Source: Enoplosus armatus
Lineage: Eukaryota; Chordata; Actinopteri; Centrarchiformes; Enoplosidae
Direction: 5' to 3'
Assembly: GCF_043641665.1 (NCBI RefSeq)
Contig: NC_092182.1
Span: 20,335,241 to 20,399,240 of the forward strand
Length of the DNA stretch: 64,000 bases
This document shows, piece by piece, positions 11,491 to 23,138 of this stretch. Within the stretch, counting starts at the first letter, position 1, and each line of letters begins with the position of its first letter. Position numbers and translations under genes: made by a program. The notes beneath the pieces were generated by a model, which was not told where the DNA came from, made no database searches, and was given only the letters and a program-made list of their open reading frames with translations.

Positions 11491-13779
11491 GAAATGGCAA
11501 AAGATAAAAATGAATATCAGTATGTAATTATACAGTCTTGTCTTCAGAGAACAATATAAATCTCTCTGTGTTTTCATCTTTGTCTTTAGCTGTCGTCATA
11601 TTTAAAGATCATCTAGCGTAGATAGATAAAAAGTGTTTCAAAGATTTCAAAACATAACCCTTCACAAATATCTCCAAGACAGACAGAGGAATGTCACAGC
11701 AATGCCCATAAAGTGAACATCCCATTTGCTCACAGAAGTATAGAGCAAGGTCCATCGTTATTGATCCACACTCCATCCAATAAAGGTACCAGAAGTAGAC
11801 CAAGAAGAATTCGGTTTCTGCATCTATTTCCATTTTCCAATGTGGCTTTACTTAATCTGTTCTGGTTTTAGCTCATTAAACTAGAATTTACAGAAAAGCC
11901 CTTTCAGGATTCAGTAGTTAAAAGCATCCATAAATGTTGTGACAATATTAAGGGGTTGTAGATGCTGAACCCACTCAAGTGTCTGACAACTTCTGGAAGT
12001 TATCAAGCAAGATTCAATTCAATTCAAAGTGGTGGGTCCTCAGGTTGCATGTTTTAGGTGTGTTTAGCATGTAAGCTATATTGTGCCCAAGTTTCACCTC
12101 TCTGTGGAGCCAGAATACTTCATCTACCTTGGACCTACCTGTTAATATCTTTGCTTCATGACACTTATTTTTCATGTTTTTAATAATGCAGTTTTAGCTA
12201 TGACCTTCCCTCTGGATGCATCTCACAGGGTTAGTTTCTCCATTGTCACTATACTTAAGGTACTTATTGAATTCTTCAACCATCCCAGCATTAAATGTGG
12301 CTGTTTTCAGCCTAATACTGTTAAATTTCGATCTTGAGTGCGTCAAAATTCTGAAAGTTGTGCACAGTAAGTTTGCTCTTGTTCTTGGCATTTAAATTAA
12401 TGTTAAGACAGTCAGGCGTCACCAGCAGGTGTCTGCAGCACCTGCTCAGAGGCAGAGAGAAATTGACTTCACAGCTGAAAGGTTTAATATTGTAACAGTT
12501 AATCAGCTTACTGTAGATCTTACTGAGTGTTTGTCATATGAAAAGAACATGTGTGTGCTTTGATGTGGGAGAACAGGGAACAGATATCATTTCTCACCTT
12601 CAGCTGTCAAGATAGCAAAGCCTGTGTGTGTGTATGTAGTGCCAATTACAACTAGTCATGTTGGGAGTTCATGTTTTAGAGTTATGCGACAGCCGAGCAG
12701 CTCCCACGGATTATGTAAGTTTTGTTTTTCTCTTGGTTTTCACTTTAAGAAGGATGGGAAATTCCTGAGGTACAGAGGCAACTCAGAAACTGCTCATTTT
12801 TTCTCTCTCTCTCTCTGTCTCTTGTATTCACAGGGTTTTATTAAGAACCTAAAGTAGACATACTTTCTCTACAACATCACTTTCCAATAAATAAAATAGT
12901 TTTGTAAAAGTATGACAACATGAAGATATTAAAAGATGCTGTTTGTTCCAAAACACACACTACCCACACAACATGACAAAAGATGGAGACATACTATTGA
13001 AAAATAAAGATTTTTATCTCCCTAAGCTGAGGGATTTTAATGCATTTTTTTGTTGTCAAGACCTCTGAACCCCCACCTCACTCTATAAGGACCAGGGAGC
13101 ATATAGATATTTCTTTATTTGGAATAAATGTAAGTCTTGTTTTATTATCTTACGTCTTACTTTTCTGTGACAAATAAATAAAAAAATAAATAAAAAAAAT
13201 CTACTGTCAACACAGTGATGCTGTCTTTAACAGCACAAACCTTGATATGTTTGTCCCCTTCAGCCTCTTCAACAACTGATACAGATTCAATATTGCCATC
13301 TTGTTTGGCTTTTTCACAAGTGTTGAACTCAAAGCCTTTGATGGACAGATAGAGCACACAAAAACACTGCCAAGTGTTATAACACAGTCACAGGCAGGAG
13401 TAACTTTACCTCTGGTTTCTCAATCACACTCTTTGCTGTGGAGAGCTGCCAAGTGTCGTTCACCTGAAATGTGTGTGGAGATGAACTCAAAACAAGTGTC
13501 ATGTGTTGGCTTTGTGGGTACAGGGATGTGAGGAAGGGGGCTTTGGTAGGTCAGAGAGAAGGACCGGAGATGCACTGAGAGAAAAGAAGACTTTATTAAG
13601 GTGAAGATTTCTGTCTGTGGATCGAGGACAAAACATTTATTCTTTAGATGAAACACGCAACTAGTAAAAACTTAAAATACAGACATTTATAAAGACATTT
13701 ATTGAGTTTTCCTGCAGAAATTTTGTAACTATATTAGTGAAAACCAGATTGACCAGTTCAAACACATTGGCAGCATTTA
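11491..13779. other. Gene-free stretch
   Basis: No supported gene. Open frames of up to 77 codons have no domain or splice partner. Short A+T-rich tracts occur (for example near 13,180) but no complete element is recognisable. Confidence 0.5.
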
Positions 13780-14060
13780 AAGGAGTAGTTCAACATTTTG
13801 GGAAATATGCGCGTTATATCAGAAGATTTTGGCCATTTTATTAGGTACACCTGTACAATCTAGTGCAATCCAATACAACTGTTCTTCCATAATATCTACA
13901 TTAATGATGCCCATAATGTTCAGTTTTGTTAAAGTTGCTGATGCACAGCTAAACAATTAGCTGAAACTGATTATAAAGCTGCGTGAAGCCAAGAGGAGCT
14001 GCAGATTCAGGTCATTATTCTCTGTAGGTTCACTTCAAACCTTTCACAATGTCTTATTAC
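13780..14060 (+). repeat. Interspersed fish repeat containing an ATTAGGTACACC motif
   Basis: It starts with the family B-like AGTAGTTCAACATTTTGGGA and continues with TTTTATTAGGTACACCTGTA, CAATCTAGTGCAATCCAATA and a GTTGCTGATGCACAGCTAAA stretch. I recognise these words from a dispersed fish element. Boundaries are approximate and there is no coding capacity. Confidence 0.5.
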
Positions 14061-14659
14061 ATTCACATTGTCATTTGATACATTGTTATTATAAAATATT
14101 GATTATAGCCGCTTTAAGTATTTCTCTATAACAATCAATACTTACTAAACATCTTTAGGTATTATTTATCAAGAGTTTAGCACTCACTCAGCTAATCTGC
14201 GTCATTAGAACTAAATGCTGCTAAATCCTAATTGATGCACAGAAGTATGTGACATCATCCTTTTCCAAATGAGCCCCGCCCACTTTAAACCAGTGAAAAG
14301 AGCTCAGAGAAAAACGAAATACAGAAATCTCTCATGTGAAATAACCAAAATTTAATAAACCAAAACTTAAATAAAAATAGTGTGTTTATGTAGGCTGATT
14401 GAGAAAACAAGTGTGCAGTTCCTTTAAAGTGAAAGCAACAACATCAAATCCTCATTGGGAACTACAATTAAAACATTTATTAAAAGCCTGACTGGATCAT
14501 TTCAGAGTTTTTTCCACATGGTAGTAAATAAGTTAATGCTGCACAATTATGTTGTTTCAATGGAGCCAGCAGCCATCTGTCCTGCTGAGTGAGTTGTTGA
14601 CTGGTTTTCTGCTAGTTGAATCTATCAGCACAAAAACACACGTGGGATAGGTATGCGTG

Positions 14660-14679
14660 CGTGTGTGTGTGTGTGTGTC
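14660..14679 (+). repeat. (GT)n microsatellite
   Basis: About 10 GT units. Confidence 0.85.
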
Positions 14680-14809
14680 TGTCTGTGTTTTTCCCAGTTA
14701 GAACCAACGGGGAGCTTTGAGAGGACAGTTGTTTTCTCCAAAAAACAAACTGTTCTAGAAATGTTCTGCAAAGGTTACAAAAAACAACAACAATCTTGGT
14801 GAGTATGTG

Positions 14810-15460
14810 CAGTGATGGAAAAAGTATTCAGATATTTAATTTAAGTAAAAGTAACAATACTACGCTATAAAGTAAGAGTACACATACGTAAGTAAGAGCC
14901 CTGCATTCAAAATGCCACTTAAGTAAAAGCACAGAAGTATTAAGTTAACATACTCACGTATCAGAGTTTTATTATTAGATTATTATTATTATCATTGATG
15001 CATTAACTTGATAAATTAGATGGGGATTTGAACTGCTTTACATGCTGTTGGGCATTTCAGTCTATAACAATGCATCATATTTTGCATCATAAACTGATGT
15101 TTTGTATACATTTTAATCTGAAATGTTACTAAAGCTGTTGAATAAATGTAGTGGAGTACATATGTTTTAATGTATATGTATATATACATATATATGATAT
15201 ATTTTTATTGTATGTGTATTTATTTTTTGAACTTGACTCTTCAGAAACATTGGGTGCCCTCTGCCCGTGTGGTGGAAGAAGTATTCAGATCCTTTATTAA
15301 CTTTTATTATAACTATAAATAACGAAGTATCAAAAGTTGCTCCTGTGAGTGTTAAAATGTATATATCATATTACTGGATTATTATTACTGATGTGTACGC
15401 TGCATTTTAATGTTGTAGCATGTCAAGCTGAAGCCGACGGGGTAGTTTCATTTGTAACCA
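14810..15460 (+). repeat. Family D repeats, two partial copies
   Basis: The first copy runs from GATGGAAAAAGTATTCAGAT through TAAGTAAAAGTAACAATACT and CCCTGCATTCAAAATGCCAC. A second starts at about 15,270 with GTGGTGGAAGAAGTATTCAG. This is a very common percomorph repeat built on AAGTAAAAGTA words. Boundaries are approximate. Confidence 0.65.
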
Positions 15461-16484
15461 AAGATCTATATTATCTATTATTCATATTTTTATAAGCTCA
15501 TTATATACTTTGTGTGTAAAATCATCACTAGTAAAGTAACTAGTTACTATAGCTCTCAAATGAATGTAGTGGAATAGAAGTATAAAGTGGCATAAAATGA
15601 CTGGCGTAAAATACCTTAATATTGTTCTTACAGTAAGTACAGCGCATGAGTAAATGTACTTACTTTCCACGATGATTCGTTGGTGAAATAAGCATAAAAA
15701 CAGCTTGAGAGATATCCTGCCTCTCACGGTTCTAAGATTCATCACATCCCCAATCCAAAAATAAGAATTTCTTATTTTACTCATGCTTCCCGTGTATTAC
15801 CAATATAATATACTGACATCGTCTGGTAGGTGTGGGTTGTTTTGGCTAATACAGCTATTGATAATGCAACAGACTGCATTTTAACCGCTGAAAGCAGCAT
15901 CCTCTCTCCACATGGTCCACACTCAGGCATCCATTAAGACGTACTGTATGTCCTGTGGGATGAAACACCTGGAGCATCTGGAGAAACGTCGTCCAGTGAA
16001 CAGAAGGGAAGAACATGAGATCTCCCCACACAGTGCCTCCAATTCCCCGTCAGTATTGATTCATGTCATGTCATTTTTAGTCCGAGCCTTATCACTAAGT
16101 AATAACTTCAAAGGGGAATTCCACCTAAAATTGAATTTTAAGGTGTAGTGTTTAAAGCTACTATGTTTAGGATTTCAAACATTTGGCACCTCCCAGTGGT
16201 AGAATAAAAAAACACACACACTGTTGCAGACATAATGTGTGTGTTTACATGAACACTAGTATCCTGGGTATGTAAGTTCATGTGAACATCATGTCGTGAT
16301 TTCAGAGAAACACAGATAAATGCTACTTCACTTCACTTTAAGAGTCAGTGGAATTTATTTTCAGTACAGCATGCAGTACACTCAGTGCTCACAGTGTCAG
16401 CACTGCAACACATAGGCAGACATAACATACTACACAATAAATAATAATCACAGTATTCCTAGACAATGAAGAGGGGCATGTATC

Positions 16485-16621
16485 ACCTTGCCAGTGGTGG
16501 AAGAAGTACTCAGATCTTTTACTCTGTTACAACTAAAAAAGTAAAAGTACTAAGATCTTTTACTCTGTTACAAGTAATAGTCCTCGTCCTCGTACTCGTA
16601 AGGCAAAATGGTCCATTTCAG

Positions 16622-16679
<58 letters not shown>

Positions 16680-16870
16680 TTATAATTATGACGCATTAAC
16701 TTGTTAGCATTACTTTAATGTTGCAGCTGGTAAAGTTGGGGCTAATTTTAATTACTTTATATACTGCTAAATGTATCATAATACATCATGTTTGTAAAGC
16801 AAATGTTACTACAGGTGTCAAATATATGTAAAAAGTACAATATCTAAAAACTATACTTATATACAGTACT
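16485..16870 (+). repeat. Family D repeat with a (TA)n expansion
   Basis: CAGTGGTGGAAGAAGTACTC opens the copy. A roughly 44-bp internal segment containing AGATCTTTTACTCTGTTACA is repeated in tandem. The copy then runs into a long TA tract and continues with words also found at 15.0 kb. Confidence 0.65.
16625..16676 (+). repeat. (TA)n microsatellite, 26 units
   Basis: An uninterrupted 52-bp alternating TA tract. It is self-complementary and can extrude as a hairpin. Confidence 0.97.
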
Positions 16871-17499
16871 CTTTATCCAGGTGTCTGATCAATTCCTGCC
16901 ATGAGTGAAGGTGCGTCCTCAACTGGAGTTATGTAGTGCCCAGTCAGTAAATATTATAATATAATGATGTACAGTAACGGCGAAGTACACCCTGACATGA
17001 AAGCGGAAATCTCACATCGGTTATGGTTTTATCCCTTTTCACTTACATCTTCCATTACTGGTGATCAGGTTGAGAAGCCAAATCAGATAAACGCAGCAGA
17101 GGCCCGAAACCAATTACCAAGTGCTTCAGTGTTACTAAGATAAATGGCGCCCTCTGCTGTTTATCATTTACAATCATCAACCCTCACCACAATCAGGGCT
17201 GTTTGTAAAAGATCAGTGGGAGTGGTTGGATTTATGAGACCATCGTGCGCACCATAAACCATCATTTCGTTTTATGGATAGTGTGCGAAGAGAAGTGAGT
17301 GCTGTTACATTTTATCTGCAGATTAAAAAACTGGAAACATAAGCTTTTATTTCTCCACATTTTTCACTTATGATGAGCAGATAGTGACAGGCTTTTTTCA
17401 CAAAACACATTTTGACTTGTCAGTTGTCACAGCAGGAAAGGCATAGGTGTAAATAAAAAAATGACAATGATTGAATTCTTCTTAGCTGCCTCAGTTTCA

Positions 17500-17640
17500 G
17501 GGTCTATTCATTGTGCATGCTGGTTTCCATTACTGGGACACCTGAATAGAACAGAGCCATCTTTAAAGTTATTATTAACACCTGGGTATTTCCTACTATG
17601 ACAAGTCTGCTGTGATAAAGGCCTGTTGTAAAAACACATC
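17500..17640 (+). repeat. Dispersed repeat pair member (family F)
   Basis: It matches 33,705-33,835 in the same orientation. Shared words include ACTGGGACACCTGAATAGA/ACTGGGACACTTGAATAGA, GTTATTANTAACACCTG and CTATGACAAGTC/CCATGACAAGTC. Noncoding. Confidence 0.6.
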
Positions 17641-18054
17641 ACAATCATGACCGATTACTTATTACTTACTTACTTATCCATAAGCAAAACTTTCTTTACT
17701 ATGTAGTTTGGTATAACAGTACACTCACTATATATTGTAATTGAATATATCAATTAGGGGATTTGTTTGAATAATCAGCATCAATGTTTTGATAGTGATA
17801 ATAAATAATGTTTACGAGCTTTAAAGGCCCTACACTCCCATGGTTCAATCACACACTTTTGTGTCCGAAATCACTTTACTTTACTATACAGTACACTCAT
17901 TCATATGAGTTGTATAATTATTCATATAAGTTGTATACTTCTCATTTTAAAACATCATCTATATATTGATTAATTAGTTAATGTATGTACAGTGTTGGTT
18001 GGTTTTAATGTCTTAATGCATATTGATGTTCATTATATAATGTGTTATGTATGT

Positions 18055-18135
18055 TATGTCAAGTGTGGACCCCGAGGAAGATTGCTATGGCGTCAGCTAT
18101 CTGGGGATGGGGATCCTTTAAATAAACAAACAGTT
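18055..18135 (+). repeat. Retroposon 3' tail
   Basis: GTGTGGACCCCGAGGAAGAT then GGGGATGGGGATCCTTTAAA and AATAAACAAAC resembles the familiar 3' end of fish non-LTR elements. Confidence 0.55.
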
Positions 18136-18404
18136 TTTTAACAAACCTTTGAGTGTCCGAACACAAAGAGTGTGAACCTTTATACATATATTCTTCAGAA
18201 GTTACACCTTTATCATTCTCCAGTCATTACTTTATTTATTGCATGTTTTTGTCACAGAAGTTGAAACTACTTTTCATAAAAAATACTAACAGTACAACAA
18301 TCAACAGTCGGTGAATCGTGGTACAGGAAGCTTATGAGAGCAACAGTGTGTCAAGTTTAAAACCTTCAGATAAGTTGGTTTTACATACAGTACACGTAAC
18401 ACGC

Positions 18405-18835
18405 TTTCAGTAGTGGAATGTGCATTTAGTCTTACTCTTACTACTTAAATACAAATTCTACTTCCACTCTACTACATTTCAGAGGGGAATATTGTACTTT
18501 TTACTTTACTACATTTGATAACTTTAGTAGCTAGTTACTTTACTAATGAAGATTTCAGCATGCAAAACACATGAACAGTTATCAAACAATTAGTCGATTA
18601 ATCAATTAGTCGACTGACAGAAAATTAATTGGCAACTATTTTGATAATAGTTTACTGGATCCAGTTCACAAATGGGAGGATTTGCTACTGCTATTGCTAC
18701 TTTGAACTATTGTTTGGACGAAACAAAGCACTATGAAGGTGTCACTTTGAGCTCTGGGTAACTGTGACGACATTTTGCTTAGTGGTATTAGTACTTTAAG
18801 TAAAGGACCTGAATACTTCCTCCACCACTGAATGC
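18405..18835 (-). repeat. Family D repeat hosting a family E insertion
   Basis: The outer parts (18,405-18,550 and 18,780-18,835) are reverse-complement family D, ending in GAATACTTCCTCCACCACTG. Between them, at about 18,575-18,720, is a family E block with AATTAGTCGATTAATCAATT and GGCAACTATTTTGATAATAG. This suggests a nested insertion. Confidence 0.6.
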
Positions 18836-19002
18836 TTTTTGCTCTTTGCTCTTCCAGACTTTTGTTCATAGCTGAAATAGTGAGTGTGTTTGTGAGACAC
18901 AGCTTACAAATACTAGTTCCAGTCAACTATTACCAATGCAAAAACTTAAACCACTGATAAAGAACAGCAACATCACAGTAGCTGATCAGCCTTATTTCAA
19001 GA

Positions 19003-19674
19003 CTACAGGTGTTTTTCCATTCTTAAAACCGTGACCTGGGCCAGTGTTACGACCCAAGAGGGAGCCTGTGTCTTGGTGTGTGAGAGGATGTGGCTGAACC
19101 CCAGTTTCTTGTACAGTGCCACAGCAGCGATCTGAATAGAGCTGGTCTCCAGCACCACCTTGGAGAAGCCTTGTTCCTTACAGAAGTCAACCACAGTCTG
19201 AGTCATCCTGAAGCCCAGGCCCATCCGTCTGCAGGATGATGAAATGATCATTCTGAACAGTTCCCCGTGTTTTTCTTTCCCATTTTGTTTGGCCACTACA
19301 GCCACCATACCCATGATCTCGGCCCTCCCATCAACCTCAGCCTCAGCGACCCAGAAACAGTCATCTGGTCTGCTCAGATAGTTCCCAGGGATGTCCTGCA
19401 TGTCTGTCTGAAGTTTCTCCGTGACGTAGGAGGAATATAGCTCATGACAGCAGTAGTAGACAAGGCCCACCCAGACTCCTGGTAACACCACGGCCCCAAA
19501 CACAGAGCAGAGGAGGTAGCCAGCAGCACACAGAGCCAGGGTGATGGCAAGGTAGAGAGGCCTGGTCATGGCGTTGTGAAAACATGGCCGGATGTGCTCC
19601 TGGATGCCATCACTGAACAGGGTGAGCACCGTGTCCTTGTCTGAGGGACGGTACCGGCGGATCACCAGCTGCAT
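19003..19674 (-). CDS. nat8: NAT8/camello-like N-acetyltransferase
   Basis: An uninterrupted 223-codon frame for a GNAT-fold acetyltransferase of the NAT8/camello group. In that family the enzymes sit in ER or Golgi membranes and acetylate cysteine conjugates or lysines. The cytosolic N-terminus (1-34) is followed by a hydrophobic double segment (about 37-77), then the GNAT domain (about 85-220). Motif A is visible as R149-x-x-G152-x-G154, and the motif B region as ALYKKLGF at 187-194. Length fits NAT8 (about 227 residues) rather than the longer aspartate acetyltransferase NAT8L. The start at 19,674 follows a splice acceptor (AG at 19,688-19,687, preceded by a T-rich tract) by 12 nt. So the coding region is one exon with an upstream noncoding exon, the usual layout for this family. 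No inactivating changes seen. The exact orthologue within the fish nat8 expansion is not determined. Confidence 0.9.
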   Translation of the reverse strand: MQLVIRRYRPSDKDTVLTLFSDGIQEHIRPCFHNAMTRPLYLAITLALCAAGYLLCSVFGAVVLPGVWVGLVYYCCHELYSSYVTEKLQTDMQDIPGNYLSRPDDCFWVAEAEVDGRAEIMGMVAVVAKQNGKEKHGELFRMIISSSCRRMGLGFRMTQTVVDFCKEQGFSKVVLETSSIQIAAVALYKKLGFSHILSHTKTQAPSWVVTLAQVTVLRMEKHL

Positions 19675-19713
19675 GACCAGAAGGAACTAGAGGAAAATAA
19701 AATAAAGGATTCA

Positions 19714-20105
19714 CATGTGTCACAGTCTGTCTCTTGGTCCCTCCTCTGAAGCTACATTCCTGATTCTCCGGGCCCCTTCATTGCCATTTTCCTTCCATCC
19801 ACCAGGTGCCCTCAGACTTTCTCTCCTTTTCCCATCACCTGACTGCCCCGCTCAACTCACCTCACCTGTTTCCACTTTCCCTTATCCAAGCAGTACTTAA
19901 CCAGCCCTTTTCCACTCACTCCTTGTTAGTTTGTCCTAGCTGCTGTGTGCTTTTATGTCCAAGCATCTGTTATCTGAACGTTTACCTGGACTTGTACCTA
20001 CCTGCCTGCCTGCCAGTTACCTGTGTACCTGCCTGTAAACTATTTCATCATTAAATCACTGGAGGCATCCTGCTGCCTCCTCTGTCTGCGTTTGAGTGGT
20101 GGAAA
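19714..20105 (+). repeat. Pyrimidine-rich stretch, possible LTR-derived repeat
   Basis: A C/T-rich block lies inside the nat8-like intron. It has TACCTGCCTGCCTGCCAG repeats, a CATCATTAAATCACTGG stretch and a TCTGTCTGCGTTTGAGTGGT end. It resembles a dispersed fish element end I have seen, possibly of an LTR retrotransposon. No terminal direct repeats are visible here. Confidence 0.3.
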
Positions 20106-20399
20106 ACAGCCATTATAATTTCCCAGAGCTTGAGGTGGCATTTTCAAAGTCCTTGTTATATTTGACAATCAGTCCAAAAGCCCAAGATATTCAGTTTACT
20201 ATCAAATATGAAAAAGAACAGCAACAAATCCTCACACTTGAGAAGCTAGAACCCGTGGATGTTTAATTTAATGAGTAAGATCTGCATATGGAAACAGGTG
20301 TATTATTACATTAATACAGTAAGTGTATTAATGTAATAAATGTTTAAGAAAAGGCTTTTTTTATTGGTGGACTGATATTGATCCAGCAGTGTTGGAGAA

Positions 20400-20560
20400 G
20401 AGTTGGAACGCTTCGTAAATGAATCAGTTGTTTGACAGAAAATAATCTGCAACAATTTTGATAATTTATTCCTATTTAAAGTCAAGCAGAAATCAAACAT
20501 TCACTAGTTCCAGTCTATCAAATGTGAGGATTTGCTGCTTTTTTCTTTGTTATATCATTT
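20400..20560 (+). repeat. Family E repeat fragment
   Basis: AACAATTTTGATAATTTATT followed by TTCCAGTCTATCAAATGTGA and GGATTTGCTGCTTTTTTC matches the family seen at 18.6, 37.4, 47.2 and 47.7 kb. Confidence 0.55.
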
Positions 20561-20924
20561 TCAATTGAATATCTTTGTGACAGAACAACCTATATGCTCA
20601 TCTTCACCTTAGGCTCTTGAAAATTGGAATGTGGATTTTTCACTATTTTCTATCATTTTTTTGAAACTAAACAATTAACCATTTATTTAACCATTAAAAT
20701 AACAATGAATCCAAATCAATCCAAACACTAGATTAACGGTTAAACAAAATAATCATTATAATCTAACTACTTGTTACAACTGTTTTGCTTCCAGGCAGTT
20801 TCTGGGAGATTGTTCAAAGTTCAGCAGTCATTGATTTTTTTATTTCAAATATTTGATATAACATTATCATCTTTCAAATATTAACTCTATGACAGCAATG
20901 TGGCACTCACTTTTTAAGTCCTTG

Positions 20925-21090
20925 TACTTCACTTGAGCATTTCCATTTTATGCAACTTTGTACTCCTCTACATGTATTTGATAACTTTAGTTACTAGTTA
21001 CTTTTTACAGATTCAGATTGATATTGGTATATTCTGTGGTAGTGATAGTGACTGAAGTAAAATATATTAATACTTCCTCCACCACTTCTT
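20925..21090 (-). repeat. Family D repeat fragment
   Basis: ATTTGATAACTTTAGTTACT and TACTTCCTCCACCACTTCTT are reverse-complement family D, like the copy at 18.4 kb. Confidence 0.6.
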
Positions 21091-21480
21091 GCTCACTTAT
21101 CCGAAGTTACCTGCAGTTTTCAGCAACATGTAATTGACCCACTGCCAGTGTTATTATTACGAGAGATATATAAACAGTCTCCTGTGCTGGCCTGAACTGC
21201 AGCTGATATTATGGCAGCAGTCAAGGCACCACACGATAACCAGATACTAGCTAACGTTAACAGAACCCAGTAGAACCGTTAGTTTAAGTTCTAACCGTTG
21301 AGCTAACGTTACAAGTGACTTTAAGCTAGTTAGCTAACTTAACTTTAGTAAAGTTACAGGCCGAAATATTAACTGACTAACCTAGTTAGCTTATGTGCGC
21401 CAGAAAGATCTTTCTAACTGCTAAACTAATTTAAATAAACACATTTTAATGAAAACTGACGCTCTCTTACGTAAACTTAC

Positions 21481-21700
21481 TCAGGCAACTTGTAAAACGG
21501 GTCCTCGTCGAGCAACAGCACAGTCCAACCAGCGGCTCAATAGAACTAAGAACAACTCCGTGAACGTGTTTAAAAGTTAACTAAGTTAGTCACGGCGTCT
21601 TTAAAGACACTGGTTTATCTTTATGTCGGGTCGAAGTGCAGCGAAAAAATAGATGAGGCAGAACACAACGCCACTGACTGCAGAGCCTGTGCAGCAACGT
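21481..21700 (-). promoter_or_regulatory. Putative untranslated first exon and CpG-rich promoter of the nat8-like gene
   Basis: On the minus strand a good donor (TTGCCTGA|GTAAGT) ends at 21,481, and the next 200 bp have a raised CpG density compared with the flanks. It pairs naturally with the acceptor 12 nt before the nat8-like start codon, giving an intron of about 1.8 kb. The transcription start and upstream limit are guesses. Transcript data would settle it. Confidence 0.4.
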
Positions 21701-23040
21701 TACTTGTGGGGACGCGGTGCAAACCACTATAACCTCTAAATCCCCACATATTCATCTGTACGGAGTCATTGTCATGTGTAACCACAAATGTTTCCACATA
21801 CCTTTTCTCCAGAAATCCTAACCTCCGTGGTCTGTGATACCGGCTGCAGTTTGGTGTAATTATTCATCCTCTAATGAGTCGTCAGAATGTGTTAACTTGG
21901 GATAGATTTCAGTTACTAATTTATTCACAGAGGCAGTCAACACCCTCATGGTCAAAACAAACAGGTTTTAATGCAAAATGTAACAATTAATATATAATAA
22001 CTTTGCACAGTGGCGTCAACAGATGGGGGGCATGGGGGGCCCCTTTGTCTTTGGGTGCTAAGCGCCCTTATTGAATGGTAATTCAAAACAGCATTTCTTT
22101 CTTCCATTGCTTGCAATCAGTTTCAAGAAGGAATAATACTACTATGGAAAGTCATCTACTCAGGATTCCGCCTTTACTGCCTTGTTGTGTTAATACTCTA
22201 TCTATTTATATTCTCTGAAAAGTTCAGCTTTGTGGTGGTGACGTTAAAGTAATGCGACTGTGGTGTAGTTCCTTTATAGCCTAACCTTAGCTTTTTACTT
22301 CTGGCGATTCCATTTACCCTTCAAAAATCATCAAAAGTGGTGTTCATTTGTGAAGATCATCTTGCTGAACAAAACGTGTAAATATCATAAAACTTAATGC
22401 GTCCTCCCTGGAACACTCTATATGCAAAGTAATGTTTCTCCCGCCATGACTTCCCACTCCGCCCATAGACTTTACATTGTGATGACGAGACTGTAACGTT
22501 CCTCAAATTAATACATGAAACACACAAATGTCACATTTCCATCATGTTTTCCACATTGTTCTCAAACATTTGAGGTTTGACTGGTGCTCTTTTAATTACA
22601 CCATCTTGTTGGGCCCTCTTCCGCACTGGTTTAATCGCACCTGACTGGAGAATTAGCGCTACCAACTCTTTATCTCTTATATTATATAGCCACATAACGG
22701 TAGTGAATGGAAACACACATTAATTTGCATTCAATCTTTGCCAATTTTTTGGTGAATTAGGAAAGGATGGAGGAACTGTGGAAACCTGTCTAGTGATAGA
22801 CAGACGTCTGACAGATTTATAATTTGTGCATGTGAGCTGTAAGCTCATTTTTTCATGAGGGATTTCTTGACATAGATACAGTTAATAGATAGTTGTTCAA
22901 CATGAAACCTTCATTGAATTCTGGATGTCACTTTACTGCAGTTTGGGAACTGTTTGCACAGCAGTGTGTTTGACAGGCAAACATCAAGGCTTACTGGAGT
23001 AACATTCTGGGTTAAAATTTGGTTTACCGTGATCTGCATT
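21701..23040. other. Intergenic stretch between nat8-like gene and lipocalin 1
   Basis: No gene recognised. A 61-codon minus-strand frame at 22,716-22,531 has no domain or splice context. From about 22,945 the sequence resembles the region upstream of lipocalin 2 (about 30,594), so the lipocalin duplication unit begins near here. Confidence 0.5.
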
Positions 23041-23045
23041 GCGCC

Positions 23046-23138
23046 CACTCAGACAGGGGTGGGTAGATGTGGCACAAAAATGATTGGTCAGTGATATCGA
23101 TATATAAAACAGACGTGAGAGAGACAGGCATCAGAGCC
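23046..23138 (+). promoter_or_regulatory. Core promoter and 5' UTR of lipocalin 1
   Basis: A block running through ACTCAGACAGGGGTGGGTAG and an inverted CCAAT box (TGATTGGTCAG, near 23,081), then a TATA-like TATATAAAA near 23,101, ends about 35 bp before the start codon. Nearly the same block lies before lipocalin 2 at 30,691-30,785. This marks it as the shared proximal promoter. Expression tissue cannot be read from it. Confidence 0.65.

Noticed and set aside
22531..22716. 61-codon minus-strand frame with KPVRKRAQQDGVIKRAP-like basic residues
   Set aside because: It hinted at a transposon-derived protein, but it is too short, without domain or terminal repeats.
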